This document shows positions 11,912 to 24,896 of a stretch of DNA of 64,000 bases, piece by piece. The translations under genes and the position numbers were made by a program. The stretch's first letter is position 1. Each line of letters begins with the position of its first letter. The stretch is from Phanerodontia chrysosporium (Eukaryota; Basidiomycota; Agaricomycetes; Polyporales; Phanerochaetaceae), in NCBI GenBank assembly GCA_001910725.1, contig MJGA01000007.1, positions 496,001 to 560,000 of the forward strand, read 5' to 3'. The notes beneath the pieces are model-generated. The model saw only the letters and a program-made list of their open reading frames with translations, searched no databases and was not told the origin of the DNA.

Positions 11912-12236
11912 TTGGATAAAGTGTAGAGGCTTGGTAAAGTGTGTGTGGCCGCGAAGGTGGTGGGTGGTGGTAGGAAGTGGGGCGAGACCAAGCGGGTGCG
12001 GGAAGGCTTATATAGGCGCAGACGCTCGACGCGACGCGTCTGGCGCCCACGTGGAAACGCGTTGAATGTCAGTAAACAAGCCTCTCACGTGACTGGATTG
12101 CTCGAGACCATATATAAGACGGGGCGCTCTCGTGTCTTCCGCACTTCATTCGCCACTTTTCGCCGCCCAACTTACTCGTCTCCCGGAGACTCAACAAACC
12201 TTACTCTTCACCAACAACCAACTCAACTAAGTAAAC
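11912..12236. promoter_or_regulatory. Bidirectional H3/H4 promoter
   Basis: A 325-bp divergent promoter. A TATATAAG box at 12111-12118 (+) sits about 120 bp before the H4 ATG. Its mirror, reading TATATAAG on the minus strand at 12007-12014, lies about 100 bp before the H3 ATG. The arrangement fits coordinated S-phase expression of the pair. Confidence 0.8.
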
Positions 12237-12659
12237 ATGTCCGGCCGTGGCAAGGGTGGCAAGGTTTGTTGCATTGCCTCCTCGTGTGCTTGCAGCGTCT
12301 GACAGAACATCACTCTCTAGGGTCTCGGAAAGGGTGGTGCCAAGCGTCACCGCAAGATTCTTCGCGACAACATCCAGGGTATCACAAAGCCCGCCATTCG
12401 CCGCCTCGCTCGTCGTGGGGGTGTCAAGCGTATCTCCGGTCTCATCTATGAGGAGACCCGTGGTGTTCTCAAAATCTTCCTCGAGAACGTACGTCGCAGC
12501 TGCTGTCCACTTACTTTCACACCTCCTGACCCAGCCCTCCAGGTCATCCGCGACTCTGTAACATACACCGAGCACGCCAAGCGCAAGACCGTGACCGCCC
12601 TCGATGTCGTCTACGCCCTCAAGCGGTCAGGGCGCACCCTCTACGGTTTCGGTGCATAA
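12237..12659 (+). CDS. HHF: Histone H4
   Basis: Exons 12237-12263, 12321-12488 and 12543-12659. The product runs from [20 protein letters not shown] to [12 protein letters not shown] with no gap, including the K16-R-H-R basic patch and the [13 protein letters not shown] helix. About 103 residues, as expected. The first intron interrupts the gene after only nine codons. Confidence 0.98.
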
Positions 12660-13315
12660 GCTCGCATCTGTCGCATATTTATGGCTCGGGGTATCTTCGG
12701 TGTATCATAATGTACTGTAACACTAGTGTCGTAATCTCCATCTTTTCTTCTCTGCAACTCATCATCACCTCGTGCGCGCGTGATAGGCTTGACAATCATC
12801 TTCGGTATGGGCTCCCTGCGGTTTGTGTTTCGCCATGCTACCGACGGTGAATTGACGTCCGTCCCTGTTCTCCAGCATGGCTGAGAACCGTCCTCCGTCG
12901 GCTCTGCTCTTCCCAGCCTGCGTGTTCTCAAGACCGCGGAAGGAGATGGTTGCCTTCCTCCAGCACGCAAGGGAGCCTAGGGAGCGTGCACGGCCACGGA
13001 CCTCCCTTTTCTCACCAGGTCCGTCCATGCTCAGATTACCCGTGCGGTATCGAAACGCTAGTCTCACCAGGAGACGTCACCAAAGCCCCGCTATTTATCC
13101 GCATCATATAGTCCTCTGCGTGCTCACCGTATCGCTTTCGGATCGTGTCGACCTAGATCGCCTTGATACGCTGTTCAACCTTTCCGCCTTTGCAGCCAGC
13201 TTTCCAGGGTAAATTGCGCCCCTGATACTACTACCTGGCCAAGGTACGCTGCCGCTCCCTCTTTGCTTTACACCCTCGTCTCACCCCCACATTTCCCCCA
13301 TCTTCTGCGCCTCAG
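12660..13315. other. Intergenic between H4 and F-box gene
   Basis: The 3' flank of H4 and the promoter of the following gene. Frames of about 110 codons on both strands around 12640-13210 overlap each other and lack motifs, so I do not call a gene. Confidence 0.5.
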
Positions 13316-14525
13316 ATGGCAAGCCCTCTTCCCAATGAAATGCTCGCAGCCGTATTCGAGAACCTACACGCAGACGCGCTCGCCCAGGTCGTCCGCGTCA
13401 GCCGGCGGTTCCACGCCGTCGGCGAACGTATCCTCTACACCAACGTCGCCATCGCGGAGAGCGTCCCACGCTCGTCGCCGGTGCCGCGGCGGACGGTGAC
13501 CTTCTGCTCGACACTGCTCGCCCACCCACACCTCGCCGAGGGCACGAAGAAGCTCGCAGTGCGCTGGGCGACGGAGGCGGGGCCCGCGCGGCATACATGC
13601 CGCACATCGAGCCCGTGCTGCAGCTGCTCAATCGCGCGCTGCGCATCCTTCACGGGCTCGAAGCACTCGAGCTCGCGCTGGGCATGGCGGGGGGCACGCT
13701 CTCGCCGCGGGGCCTGCTGAGCGACTGCGCGTTCCCGCACCTGCGCCTCTTCGCGCTGAGCGGCGTCGGGCGCGGCGCCCCGCACAAGGCGCATGTTGCG
13801 CCCGAGCCGCCCGTCGAGTGGTTCCTCGCGAGCGTGCCGACGCTGCAGCACCTGCGCCTCGCGGACTGCCACGCCGCGCTCGCGCTGCCGCCGGACGCGC
13901 TGCCGGCGCTGCGCACGTTCCGCGGGAGCGCGCCGACGGCGGCGAGCGTGCTGCCCGGGCGCCCCGTCGCGCTCCTGAGCCTCGTCGGCCACGAGTTCGT
14001 CACGGAGCGCGACCTCGCGGGCATCGCGCGCAGCGCGGCGCGCATCCGCTGGCTCGACCTCAGTGCGATGTCCGTCACACCCCTCCTCCTCCGCGACGTC
14101 TCCCGGCATTTGTCCGGTGTCGAGCACCTCAAGGTCAAGCTTGCCCTGCGGCACACGCTGCACCACGCGCTGTCCGGCATCGTGAGTCCCCTCTCCTCCG
14201 CGTGCTCCCCCACTCGCCCGCCCGCCCTGCGTCCCCCTCCCGCGTGCCACGAGCCGTTGCTGACCTGGGGCCCCTGCGGCGTATTCGGTAGAGCCTACTT
14301 GTCGGCCTGACGTCGGTGCTTGGCGCATTCCCGGAGTTGAGCCAGCTCGACCTTTCGCCGACGGCGCTCGACGGCATCGGCACCTCGAACGTCGCGGACG
14401 AGCAGACCCTCTGCGACTCGTGGGCGCGCGGCTGCCCCACGCTGCGGCACATCATCTTCCCCTCGGGGACAGAGTGGCTAAGGCGCGACGACGCGCGCTG
14501 GGTGCCCGCCGGTGCAGCGCACTGA
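13316..14525 (+). CDS. F-box/leucine-rich-repeat-like protein (one apparent frameshift)
   Basis: The ATG at 13316 begins MASPLPNEMLAAVFENLHAD, an F-box, followed by VSRRFHAVGERILYTNVAI, typical of agaricomycete F-box proteins. The body has LRR-like segments (LRILHGLEALELALG, LQHLRLADCHAAL, IRWLDLSAMS, LSQLDLSPTALDG). An intron runs 14182-14291. At 13583-13585 the frame shifts; one extra C in the CCC run restores AGPRAAYMPHIEP. GC at third positions is very high. The likely role is substrate adaptor of an SCF ubiquitin ligase, with unknown target. Confidence 0.7.
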
Positions 14526-15099
14526 GCAGGTCAGCATTTCGCCCATACGCTCCGGGGTACAAAGCACGCTGAGATGCGATCTGCACAGGACCCGGATGCA
14601 CGTCCATCATTCTTCGCGATTTCTTTCCTCATTCGCCATTCCACCGAGCCTGCGCATGATCCAAACGACACCCCCGCCAGTACAGCAGTATGTACGAATA
14701 CGCGATTCGCGCTTCCGTAGTCCGCCTGAACACCGATGTTTCCCACAGCAAACATCCGACCACAGCGTTCGGTTGCAGAGGGTGAGAGCAGGGGTGGGCG
14801 AGGGCGGGAAACTACTCCACGGATGCGGAACGACAGCCTATTCTATTACTGTATCCTATTCGTCTCGCTGGGACACACGGACAGATAATGCAGACAATTA
14901 TAATGACAATGTACACTGATCGACCAAACCAAAACCGAAGGTGTGATACAAACGTCCGACGAGTACCTGCTCGAGAAATAAATACATGGTCACTGATACA
15001 AGCGAGATCGATGGTTTGTGGTAGGCAGCCAAGAAGCGGGGGTATCATCCGGTGTCATGCCAATAACGTTAAGAGATATCACACACGCACGCAGGACGG
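14526..15099. other. Intergenic, convergent 3' flanks
   Basis: AT-richer sequence between two convergent genes. No coding signal or recognisable element was seen. Confidence 0.6.
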
Positions 15100-17727
15100 T
15101 CACTGCTCTGCTCCTTGCTCCTCTTCACCCTCGTCGACAAAAATGTCGGTATAGTGCTCTAGGATGGTCTCGATGGCCTGCGCGGCGCAGTCAGCGCTGG
15201 GAGTTTGGGACCAGAACCGGACAAACGTACCTTGTTCTGCAGGCTCGCGTCAGCCATCCCGTTCATGTTCCCGTTCGCACCCGGCTGGGCCTGTTGGAAC
15301 AGTGTGGGACCAAACACGATGGCTAGATTCTGAACCGACATAGCGTTCTCGGCTTCATACTCTGCGATCCTGTGCCCCAAATATATATTCAGTACACAGC
15401 TCAACACAAGCTTCAACAAATCCTGTTACACACCTGTGGAGGTGCCCCATAAAGTACTTCAAGGTCGCATAGTTTGGATCGGGCAGCTCGTTCACCCGCT
15501 CGTGCAGGCGAATGTGCCGCAACCGGTCATTCTCCACACCTGCGGTGCTAGTTGTCAGCTCTTCGGCCCCGCAATGCCTATCAGCGCCGGACACTTACGG
15601 GCCGCCTCCAGAAACTCATCGTGGAGGTCGAAGGTCATCAGAGGGTTGGGAAGCTCCCTCAGCCATTGCTTGAGCACGCTCGTAACCACGCTAATCTCCG
15701 AGGCCCACTCGTCCGCATCAAGGTTCACCGAGTCCAAGTCTAAAACACCCGAGGTGTCAGCGACATTTGCATGCAGCGGACGGAGCTTACCTTTATCAAG
15801 GCGTTCTCGGAGCTCCTTGACCTTCGTGATCGTTCCGCCCACCCGGTATATGCCTTGAGTACAGAGCCCGTATTTTTCGATCGCCTCGCAGCACTTGACC
15901 ATGATGGGCGGTACCTCCGCGTCGTCGCGGATGAGCTGCTCCGCGAGGTCGACGCCAAATGTCGGTCGACCCTTGTCCGGCATGTGTGAGGACGACACGC
16001 TCGGAGAGTTTGTCTGTTGCTGGTAGATCAAGGGGCTATTGGCGGGAGCTAGAGAAGGCTTGTTAGGCAAGGTGGCGCTATGAAGTCACGACATACGTAG
16101 CCCTCGTCCTTCGGCCCATCCCTGCGGGACCTCTCCAATTCGGCCCGTTGTGGGCTATTGCATAGTTTTGCATGTATGTCTTGAAGTCGCCTCGGTTGTC
16201 TATTGACTCCGCTAGCGACTTAAGACCAACCTCTGCGCAGCGTCAGAGACAGAGTGAAGGGCAAAACCATGAGGTACAGACCTTCAGGATTCAGAGGTGC
16301 CAGAGTTGTGCCATCTCCGAGCACAGTGGACTCGTAAAGGAAAGCATATCGGATTAAGTGGTATTGGATTCCGAGATCGACGTCGTTCAAGCATGATTGC
16401 AACGCCTGTATAAATGAGCCACCGGAGTTTCACAAAGACCCGCTGAGGGATACTTACTCGTAATATACGCGGCAACTGGAAATTGAAGTATTCTTGACGG
16501 ATAGCCTGGGTGTCCGTCATGTTCTTGCGATACTGATCGGACGCCGCAGACATGCGTTGTCTGATATCATCTTCCTGTCGTTGAATCTGCAACGGACTAT
16601 GAGAAGTGTCACGGCCAACAAGCATGCTCGCTTACATTCCCGGGATTCTTCCCCTTCAGTAACATTCCGCCCTTTGCTACCGCCTTGCCAATGACCCGAG
16701 TGCGATGGCCTCCAGGCGAGCGACCTTGCACGCCAGTGTCGCGCAACGATTCGCCCTCTTTCTGTATGAGCACACGCTCGAGCTCCTCCGCCGTCATCTC
16801 TACCCGGTTCTTGCTCTTCTCGTCGCAGACTCTGCGTCTTGCAACGCACGCTCGTACCGGCTAGCGAGATCCTTCGTCTATATGGAGCGTGAGATTACTG
16901 CTCAAGCCTACTGTGAGACAGGGCTAACCTGTTTTCTCTCGCGTTCGGAGCTGTCTATCACCTTGTTAAGCTCGTCGATCTGCTCTTTTAAAGCGGCAGC
17001 CATCTTGATATGGCTGATGGCGATGTTCTCATGCAACTGCAATGTCTGCTTCCATGACGCTAAGAAGGAACTGAATACCATGTCGGTGAGCGGGTAGCGC
17101 CAGGAAGATGCGGAAACACGTACCCAGCCTTGGCGTCGTGCTGCGCGTACGTCTCTGCAGTATTGCGAGCAAGTTTCTGCAAGTTACGGCCATACTCTGC
17201 CTCCATATCCATGCGCTTCTTTAGAAATGTTGCGACTTCCTGAGGCCACATCAGTTTTGGTCGGCGACCTTAGGGGAGCAAAATGACAATGACCTTGCAT
17301 GAAGCAGTGCTCTGCTTTATTCGGTCCAGCATTAAGGGCACACCACACTACGCACATACGAGTGGGGATCAACACAAAATGTAACAATCGGGTAGTGAAG
17401 TGTACGTACATCTAGGTTACATAGCGCTCTGAGGACATTCTCGTCGAAACTCGAATCGAGTATAGCATCTTCCCCGGGCGAGAGCGTAGACGAATGCGCA
17501 GGCTGTGATACGCTGTCGCGCCACCGCGCATGGTTCAAGCGAGTCGGTGACTCAAGGCTCGAGCGCGGTGGCGATGAGGACTTGGTCGGGGTGAGCGGTA
17601 CGCCAGGTACATCGAACGGCTCGCGTGGAAAGTACGGCGAGCTGTTGTAGGTATGGTTCTGGACGGACGAGGGGTGTTCGCTGTCGGTGTGCTCCCAGTT
17701 GGAAGCGGGGTATCCCTCGTCGCTCAT
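15100..17727 (-). CDS. RGD1: F-BAR/RhoGAP protein, Rgd1-like
   Basis: About ten exons on the minus strand from the ATG at 17727. A Ser/Pro-rich start is followed by an F-BAR (FCH) region with GVPLMLDRIKQSTASCK, FLKKRMDMEAEYGRNLQKLA and a long coiled coil (AAALKEQIDELNKVIDSS). The C-terminal RhoGAP domain has the arginine-finger motif GIYRVGGTITKVKELRERL, WLRELPNPLMTFDLHDEF, and QNLAIVFGPTLF, ending EEEQGAEQ. It should bind curved membrane and stimulate GTP hydrolysis on Rho3/Rho4-type GTPases at sites of polar growth. Single-base frame corrections are needed near 16824-16827 and at 16126-16128 (GGG on plus), both in otherwise well-matching sequence. Confidence 0.85.
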
Positions 17728-19420
17728 CGTCGCAGCGAGCGCCGCGGTCGTTGTGGGCGTCGGTGTCGTCGTCGTCCGAGTCGGTGAGCAGCTCGAGAGT
17801 CGTTTGCCCCTCCCTGGGCAAAGTGGCCTTACGTAAGACGTCTCTACCGTGGCACTTGCCGAATCTGCCGCCGGCTGCAACGAAGTGTTCCATATATAGC
17901 CCCGCCATCACCCATACGGATCACGGAGGGACGGACCGCTCAATCCCAACCTCCGAACAGGGTCCATTTTCGACGTCTCTCTCTGCTGCAACTACTAACA
18001 TGGCGAGTGCAGTTCGAAACACGTACGCGGTTCACTGCGGGTGTGTCTACTCGGGACAGGGGTAGAATATCTTGCAAGTCATCTACTTGCTCTGCGCGAG
18101 GTAAGTAAATTACTAGCTCTAACGTTCAATTAAGTCAGCGCATTCCTGTGCAATCTCGAGCTCAGGTACGTTGGACCTTCGGCTTTTCTCGAGACATGCG
18201 CCAATTCACCAAGCTTCCAGTCATGTCTCGGCATCGCCACAAAGCTTTCGGCATTTTCCGGTAATCCGCCGTGATGGACGTTTTCCGGATTTGCAACGTG
18301 GTTGCTCTGTGTTCTTTCACACCTCTTCCCCTCAAAAGCTCTTCTTGCCAGTTATCGCGAACTATGCCGCATTTGTGCCTTCTTTTTTCTCCTAGCATGC
18401 ACTATGAAATGTTCTTTCAGCCTATGATCCTTTGAAAGGCGACCTATGTCGGCGATGGTCCCTCGAGGTGGGCAAGTTGGGTTCGACCTGGACCATCGCC
18501 GTAACGCACAACCTCTACACAAATATCTCCCATCACGCAGTACGTATACCACTTTTTTATATCTCATATACAGCTGCAGATTAGTCTCATTCGCGTCCTC
18601 CACAGAGCGTTAACCTGAATTTGACGACACAATGTTCTCCACCGATGAACTCGCCACTGCGCGCTTTCGCGACGAGCATCCGACAGAGACGGTCAAGAAT
18701 TGCCTGACGTCTGTTCTGTGGACGTATTGCTATACGGATTTCCAAGCATCCGCTGACACAAGGGTATACCAGGGCTCGCAGCATACCCTTTTGGCGCCAG
18801 TGCACGCTGTATGCCCGTTTGAATGCAGTTGCAAGGTGAAGTCCATGATCTAGTCAGGACACCTACTGTCGAACTCTTGTATGAAACAAAGTTGATATAT
18901 GCTAGCCACGTGATGCAATTATCCGTATGAGGGTGCCTACACCTGCGTACCAAGTGACAGTCTCTCCCCGCTGACCTTATTATCCCTCAGCAGATCCAGC
19001 CCGACCTGCACCTTCATTAATAACTCACCCTCTGCTATCAACCACACAGAATTCGCACGAATATCTCCGGCCTTGGTGGCGCGATTGCACCTGCAATAGG
19101 ACCGAGAGCAGCTCTTCAGGGTTCGATTTGTACCTGCATCAGGATGGGACCATGCAGGGGGATATGCAAGGTCCTTGTGGTCATCGTACAGTCGCCACAC
19201 CGAGGATAACATTAGTACGTCTTGTCACATAGAATGACAGCAGACGCGTGATGCTGGGCTAACCATGTCATAGCGTATGACGCCAACCGGCAGGCGTGGC
19301 TTACAGCCCGACAGTGAAATTCGCGATCGCCGCAGGCGACTCACCCTGACGCGACCCCTCTGCGAGCCTTGCGCATGAAGGTGCAAACTGCCATTTCAGG
19401 ACCCGTCCGTAGCGGTGGCA
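17728..19420. other. Intergenic, no convincing gene
   Basis: Promoter side of the RhoGAP gene, then mixed-composition DNA. A 73-codon frame from an ATG at 18632 (MFSTDELATARFRDEHP) could be a small gene, but it has no homologue I know and no splice partner I could place. The rest shows nothing. Confidence 0.4.
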
Positions 19421-19429
19421 TCACGAACA

Positions 19430-20560
19430 AGCATCTGATGCGGTCGTCGGCCTGCGGTCAGGCGCAGGTATGGCGGCACCAGGCGGAGGGTCACTGGGCT
19501 TCGGCCTACTGCGCCGCGCGCACAACCGACCTCCTCCGAGCCTCGGCGCGTCTCGTTAGCGTGCAGATTTTAGACTTTGAGCCCACGAAGTTCAGTAGCA
19601 ATGCCTCGGCTCGTGGCGAGTGGACGAGTGCTGGTACTGCCAAAAGGCCCTTGCGCGCTGCTTCGTGCGCTCAGCCTGAGCACTGCGTCCGAGCGGTAAG
19701 GGGGCACATGCATCAGAGGTGTCATGATGCAGTTCATGAGATGGCATATACAGTGGGCAATGCCAAGCAACTCTGTCGCGACGCGGCCTATAGCCAATCA
19801 ATACGCGCTAGAACACGGGCAGCAAGCCCTATAGCTGTAGGAGCCTACTCCGCACGTCCAATGCGTATATAAGAGAGCGGCGGCAGCTCTTGGATTCTGC
19901 AGCAGCAAGCTTCAAACGCACCTCTATTCAGCCCATCTTTCCGCATCCTAACGATGAAGCTGTTCGCCCTTGCCGCGTCCGCCCTTGCCCTCGCGGCCTC
20001 CGTCGTCGCCCAGCCAGAGGCTCTGCGCTTTGGGACTGTGTCTATCAACCCCACGACCGTCAAGCCTGGACAGGTGACGCACCTCGTCTTCCGTGGCCCT
20101 GCTCTTATGCTCAGAATCTCTATTCCAGCCCTTCACTGTTCACTATAACGGGACGTATGCGAGGCACCCGCCAGCGTTCCTGGACGTCTACATCCAGGGC
20201 ATTGACTACCCTAACAACTTTGTGCAGCCGCAATACCTTCTTCAGAGGACTGCGTTCCCTCCAACGAACAGCGTCAGGGACGTCACCTTCAACACTGTCG
20301 TAAGCTGGCATGATTGTCTTTCAGGTAATGACAATGACTAACTATGTACCACGCAGCTTCCGAACCAGGAATGGGCCCAGAACGCCAACTACACGATCTG
20401 GGCATTTATCACCTACCCCATCGACACGTCGACCAATCCCGCCCTCGAGTACGGTGGCACATCCACGGGTATCATCATTGACCAGTCTTGAGTTCGAGGT
20501 AGACTCCTCGAACAGTGGACAGTATATTGGACTTTGCACCTATACCACATAATATATCGG
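19430..20560 (+). repeat. Left copy of an inverted segmental duplication (promoter plus small secreted gene)
   Basis: This block matches the reverse complement of about 48090-49170. Shared stretches include the upstream CATCTGATGCGGT and GGCGCAGGT...TGGCGGC words, the GCGACGCGGCC...AGCCAATCAATACGCGCT promoter segment, the TATATAAG box and all three exons. Upstream similarity is patchier than in the exons. Confidence 0.8.
19954..20491 (+). CDS. Small secreted protein, copy A
   Basis: Exons 19954-20073, 20129-20299 and 20357-20491. A signal peptide MKLFALAASALALAASVVA is followed by a mature chain of about 120 residues: LRFGTVSINPTTVKPGQ, FTVHYNGTYA, VYIQGIDYPNNFVQPQYLL, and EYGGTSTGIIIDQS at the end. 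It is beta-rich with few cysteines and two or more sequons. I do not recognise a named family. A TATATAAG box at 19866-19873 lies 80 bp upstream. A paralogue in opposite orientation lies at 48131-48667; the two share intron positions and most residues. The frame is intact, suggesting both are functional. Confidence 0.8.
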
Positions 20561-21402
20561 GACGCTCAATTCGTACAGCAATTGTATCATGATTCTGGAC
20601 ATTGCTCATGTAGGGCACGATTCGCTGCGGCATATGATATGTTCATGAAAGAGCCTTGTGGCGCCCTGATCCGTAGCGAGCGGTAACGATTCCGGGATGC
20701 CACGTGACAACGTAGGCGCCTTTGCAAAAGCCTCCTAGTGCCTGTCTCAACTACGCTACCTCACCCTGTCGCTACTTCTCATCTGCCAGCTCTGGCCTAT
20801 GTATTCTCGAGTCACTCTGTGGATGACGAGGAACTCGATGACGGTCTCCGAAGCAGGTTATGCCTGGCAGCCTCGTTGACCGCTACATTCCTGCGGAGTG
20901 TGGCACAACTCGACCTGGGAAGCTAGCTAGGGAAGGCGCAGATTCAGGAAATGTGGCGGCTCAGGCACACTGGGTAGTGCAGAAGAGTCCATGAAGGGTG
21001 CGGGTATATGGCTGGCATTGGGCGTCACGAGGACCTGGTACGTCGTGCGCCGCTGGTCTGCGATTGTATCGAGCATTCTGACCATCAGCCAGCTCACATA
21101 GGACTCTTAGCCTATCTACACATCCTACAACATGAGCTCACTACCGACACTTGCCTATCAGAGTTGATTTGCGACCATCAGCGCGCCATTCGATGGCCCA
21201 TGCACGCACAGCTTCGCGACATCTACGTACTGGCATACTCCCTTGCTCCCAGACTTTATCTTGCCAGCCATTCTCTCTTTGTTACGATTGTCCACGGTCA
21301 GGGATTAGCTGTCTCTGGTAACAGGTAAGTGCATGCAATCGCTTACTCGTTTCCGATGTACTCACCACCCAACCACGACAGCATCTACACCTATTGACAG
21401 AT
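20561..21402. other. Intergenic, no gene seen
   Basis: Sequence between the secreted-protein gene and the F-box gene. Short frames only. A TTGACAG just before the next gene's ATG looks like a splice acceptor, so a 5' non-coding exon may lie here. Confidence 0.4.
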
Positions 21403-23028
21403 ATGTTGGCGTATGAACCAATGTCTTCACTGCCTATGGAAGAACTGGAAACCCCCACGCATATAGGATCACCCGTTACAAAGCTTTCGGATGACATTCT
21501 CGCCCAGATGTTCCTCCAGATCGCAGACGACATCCGCGGACGATACTACCAATGCTGGTGGGACGTCGACTTCGAAACCAAGGTGCCAGGTCCGTTTTCC
21601 TGGCTCAGTCTCACACATGTGTGTCGGCACTGGCGTAGCATTGCGCTTGCCTCTCCCCGGCTTTGGAGCCACGTCGACATGCGATACGACGACCGAACGA
21701 GTACTTTTATCGCACGTTCTGGCACGGTGCCACTTATTATCCGTCACTTCTGGCACTCCTTTACCGCAGAAGCAACTCGGCTTGTCTTTGAGAACATTTC
21801 GCGGGTCCTCGTGCTTGACCTCAATGCCTCCGCTGGGTCAACTGAGCACCCTAAGCTAGACGCCTACAAACTGTCCTTCGACACTCCGCTTATCTTGCGG
21901 GAGGTGAATATACCTCTTGTAAACGCCGACTTCGTGAGCACTCTAGTCCGCCCGCAATTGACACACCTCACTGTCGCCACGAGTCTCGGCACCATCGACG
22001 AATGGATCGACATCCTCTCGGCCTGCCAAACCTGATCGACCTCCAGCTGCGCTCCGTCGTGCAAGCGACCGACGAAGAGATCGTTTTACTGTTGCCGGGC
22101 GGCAGAACGACGAAACGCCACAAGATCGTCACCCTCCCGCGACTCGAAAGTCTCTACATGTGGGGAAACCACTCGGGTAGAGCGATCGCGTTGCTCCTCG
22201 AGCGGCTTAGGTTCCCGTCGACGGCGCGCGTTACCTTCGAGGCGGCTTGGCTCCACCTCGACGATACCATCGACGCGTACCTTCCAGGCATCATGGGTGC
22301 CGTTGCGACAGGCATCAATTGCACGACCGACGGCCTCGAGCGCGAGTACGTCGCGCTCCGCGTCTCGGAGGGTTACGGCGACCAGCTCGTGCTTGAATCC
22401 TGGCCGACGCAGCGCAGCGCGCAGGCACTCAACAACGCGTTCGCGGACCGTCTCCCGGGGCACGTCGTGATCAGGCTCACGATGCGCCCGACGTACGCCG
22501 TGCTCGGCGGGCGCTCGCCGCATTCGCGCCTGCGCAGGTGCGCACGCTCGCCGTCGTCGGCGTCCACCACGCGCTGCGCTGGGCGGATCTCGCGCCGTGC
22601 AGTGCCGTCACGGAGCTGTCGGTCGCGTACACCCGCGCCGCAGTGTCTCTCTCGGCGGCCCTTGTGCGCCAGCTCGACGACGCGGGCGCGCTGCTCTTCC
22701 CCGCGCTTCGCCGCCTGACCATCGCGGGCGCCCACTGGGACCGGCGGCTCAACGCGACGGGCGAGGACGAGGCGGGCGAAGGCGGCCGCACACTTGCAGA
22801 GCACCTCCAGGCCGCACTGTCCTGGCGGCGCGGGCGCGGTGCGCCAGTGCGCGAGTTATGTGTACCATGGGGCGAGAACGTCGATGGTGAGGCTCTGGCT
22901 CGGATCGAAGTGTCGGTGCTGTGGACGTTGTGGAATGGTCTGGAGGTTCAGGAGATCTGGCGTATGCCAAGCAGAAATTACGCGTCGCGGAGATGATCGA
23001 GTGGTCGAGAGATGTGGAGTTTTTCTAA
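21403..23028 (+). CDS. F-box protein, paralogue 1 (three apparent frameshifts)
   Basis: Starts MLAYEPMSSLPMEE and carries an F-box region SPVTKLSDDILAQMFLQIAD then THVCRHWRSIALASPRLWSH, a hallmark of agaricomycete F-box-like proteins. The remaining 400 residues contain LRR-like pieces (LPNLIDLQLRSV, VTLPRLESLYMWGNHS, LRRLTIAGAHWDRRL) and end in RVAEMIEWSRDVEFF. Single-base losses interrupt it at 22028-22030 (AAA), 22509-22511 (GGG) and 22915-22916 (GG). Adding one base in each run gives a product collinear with the minus-strand paralogue at 31501-33109, so the reading frame is trusted despite the breaks. Confidence 0.75.
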
Positions 23029-23366
23029 CGTGGCCTTTAGCTGGTGCGACGCAGCGTTTGAGAACTTATGACTGCGGTTCAGGCATGCACAGTATCATAT
23101 GCTTCATGTATATCCTCAGCCCAGCACGTTCTAGCGCATCGCTGTTTTCGTCCCCTCACAACTTAGAAGCAAGCGTGACAATTCGCAGAGGGCGTGTTCA
23201 TGGAGGACCCCGTACACCGTAGAACGTGCCTTGCCTGATCACAGCGGAACTCTTGTCGACATCCGATCCCAGCTTCGATAAATGCTGCCGTCATTACATG
23301 CGAACGCAGAGGACGCAACAAAGAAGCCATACAACATTGGGCCCACCCCTGATGTGACGTTTGTCC

Positions 23367-24896
23367 TCAGGCGTAGTGTGCGAACCCAATCTCTGCGGAA
23401 CGAGCAGCGACATCAGCCCTGGATGTGACACAGAGGAAGACCATAACGCACTCTTGTTCTCAACATCATATATCGAGTAAAAGTATTGCAGCCACGCTTG
23501 GCCGAGAATGGCGTCGCGCTGGAAGCCTGCGCTCGCGAACCACGAGTAGTGCCGCCCGTCGTCTGTGATGTTGAACGTGGGATACGCGCCGCGCGGGATG
23601 AGGTACTGCTCTGCGGTCAGTGTGAAGTTCTGCCCGCCCATGGCGTAGCTCAGCGCGGGCAGGTCTGCCACAGAGACGTTCGCCGGGAACGCAAGGAAGA
23701 TCGAGTCGCCGACCGCCGCGCCTGATGCGCCCGGCACTGCTTGTTCGATTGCAAGGTAGGAGTATCTGGCAACCAGGCTGTCAGCAGCACAGCTTCGAGG
23801 AAAAGCATTGTCAACCGTACATGTTGAGGCTGAGCCAGATGTCGCCGCAGTCAGTGTCAACGAACAAAGGGCCATCGGAGGTTATCTGAGTGTCGCCAAA
23901 GTATATGCTGTCCATCTGACGAAGGCGGAAGCAATCATCAAACTCAAACGCCCATTAGTGGTAGCTGAGGGACACACGTTGAAGTTCCATGTAAACTCGT
24001 TGTATGGGTCGATGACATCCAGCCAGGCGATGTCGCCTTCAACCTTGCTCTCGTCATATCCCCCGAAGAGGATCTCGCCCTCGCCGACCTGCTGCCCAGT
24101 AGTCGAGTCGAGCGGGGGGACGACCATGCTCCAGAGTGCGTGGTCAATGACGCCCTGCTGAACCAGGCTGTCGAGAAAGGTGTTGGTTGGTCCGTCGATG
24201 CCACTGATGGTGTGCGCATTCGAGCCGTTGAAGGACAAACCAACTGCGAGGAGTGGTTACTATCTGAGAGTCACAAACAACAGCGAGGGTACTCACGAAA
24301 CCCATCTAGAGGTTCGAGATCGGCAGGGAGATGCGTCCCATTCGCAGCACCTACGTATTGATTTATCACGGTCGCGGACCCAACAATGACCGTGTCGAGG
24401 TACACATAGCCTTCCGCGCTGCCTTCTTCGTAGCCGGCAGCAAACGACTCTCCAGTGCTGATGCACACAAAACTCATGAGAGCGTTCAAAACGACCAACG
24501 CAAGTCAACTCACGCCACGGAATTCGGGCCAGGGACGTACGGAACCGCGGCACCGACCCAAAGGGAAGAGCTTCCCGTGTCGAGGAGGACATTCTCGAAG
24601 GTCTGGTCGTTTCCAGTCGTCACTGCAGAGCGATCTCAGTCAGCGCCGCAGCAACGCCAGCCTGGCCCAACGCACCCGCGACAGTCAGCTTCGTGATTTT
24701 GTTCCCGACGGGTGCCGTGGGGCCCGAGTCCGCGCTGCAGAGAGAGCGCACACGCACGTCAGCGACAGCGCAAACAGCATGCGTGCAGGGCCACCTACAG
24801 CGACGCACGCACAGGCATCCGGACGCGCGCAGCAGCACGGACGCCGCCGAGCGCACCGCAGACCAGCGCGAGCTTGAGGCCTGCGCGAGACAGCAT
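23367..24896 (-). CDS. A1 aspartic protease with altered second active-site motif
   Basis: Eight or so exons on the minus strand, including 24799-24896, 24676-24734, 24514-24622, 24297-24457 and an exon ending at 24243. A signal peptide (MLSRAGLKLALVCGALGGVR) leads to the first active site FENVLLDTGSSSLWVG, a FLGLSFNGS core, GEILFGGYDESKVEGD, and a last exon restoring NKKIGFAHYA. The second catalytic motif, normally D-T/S-G, reads LFVDTDCGDIW here: Asp kept, Gly replaced by Asp. The ORF is otherwise intact. It may be a weakly active or inactive protease homologue, or a subgroup variant. Confidence 0.8.
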
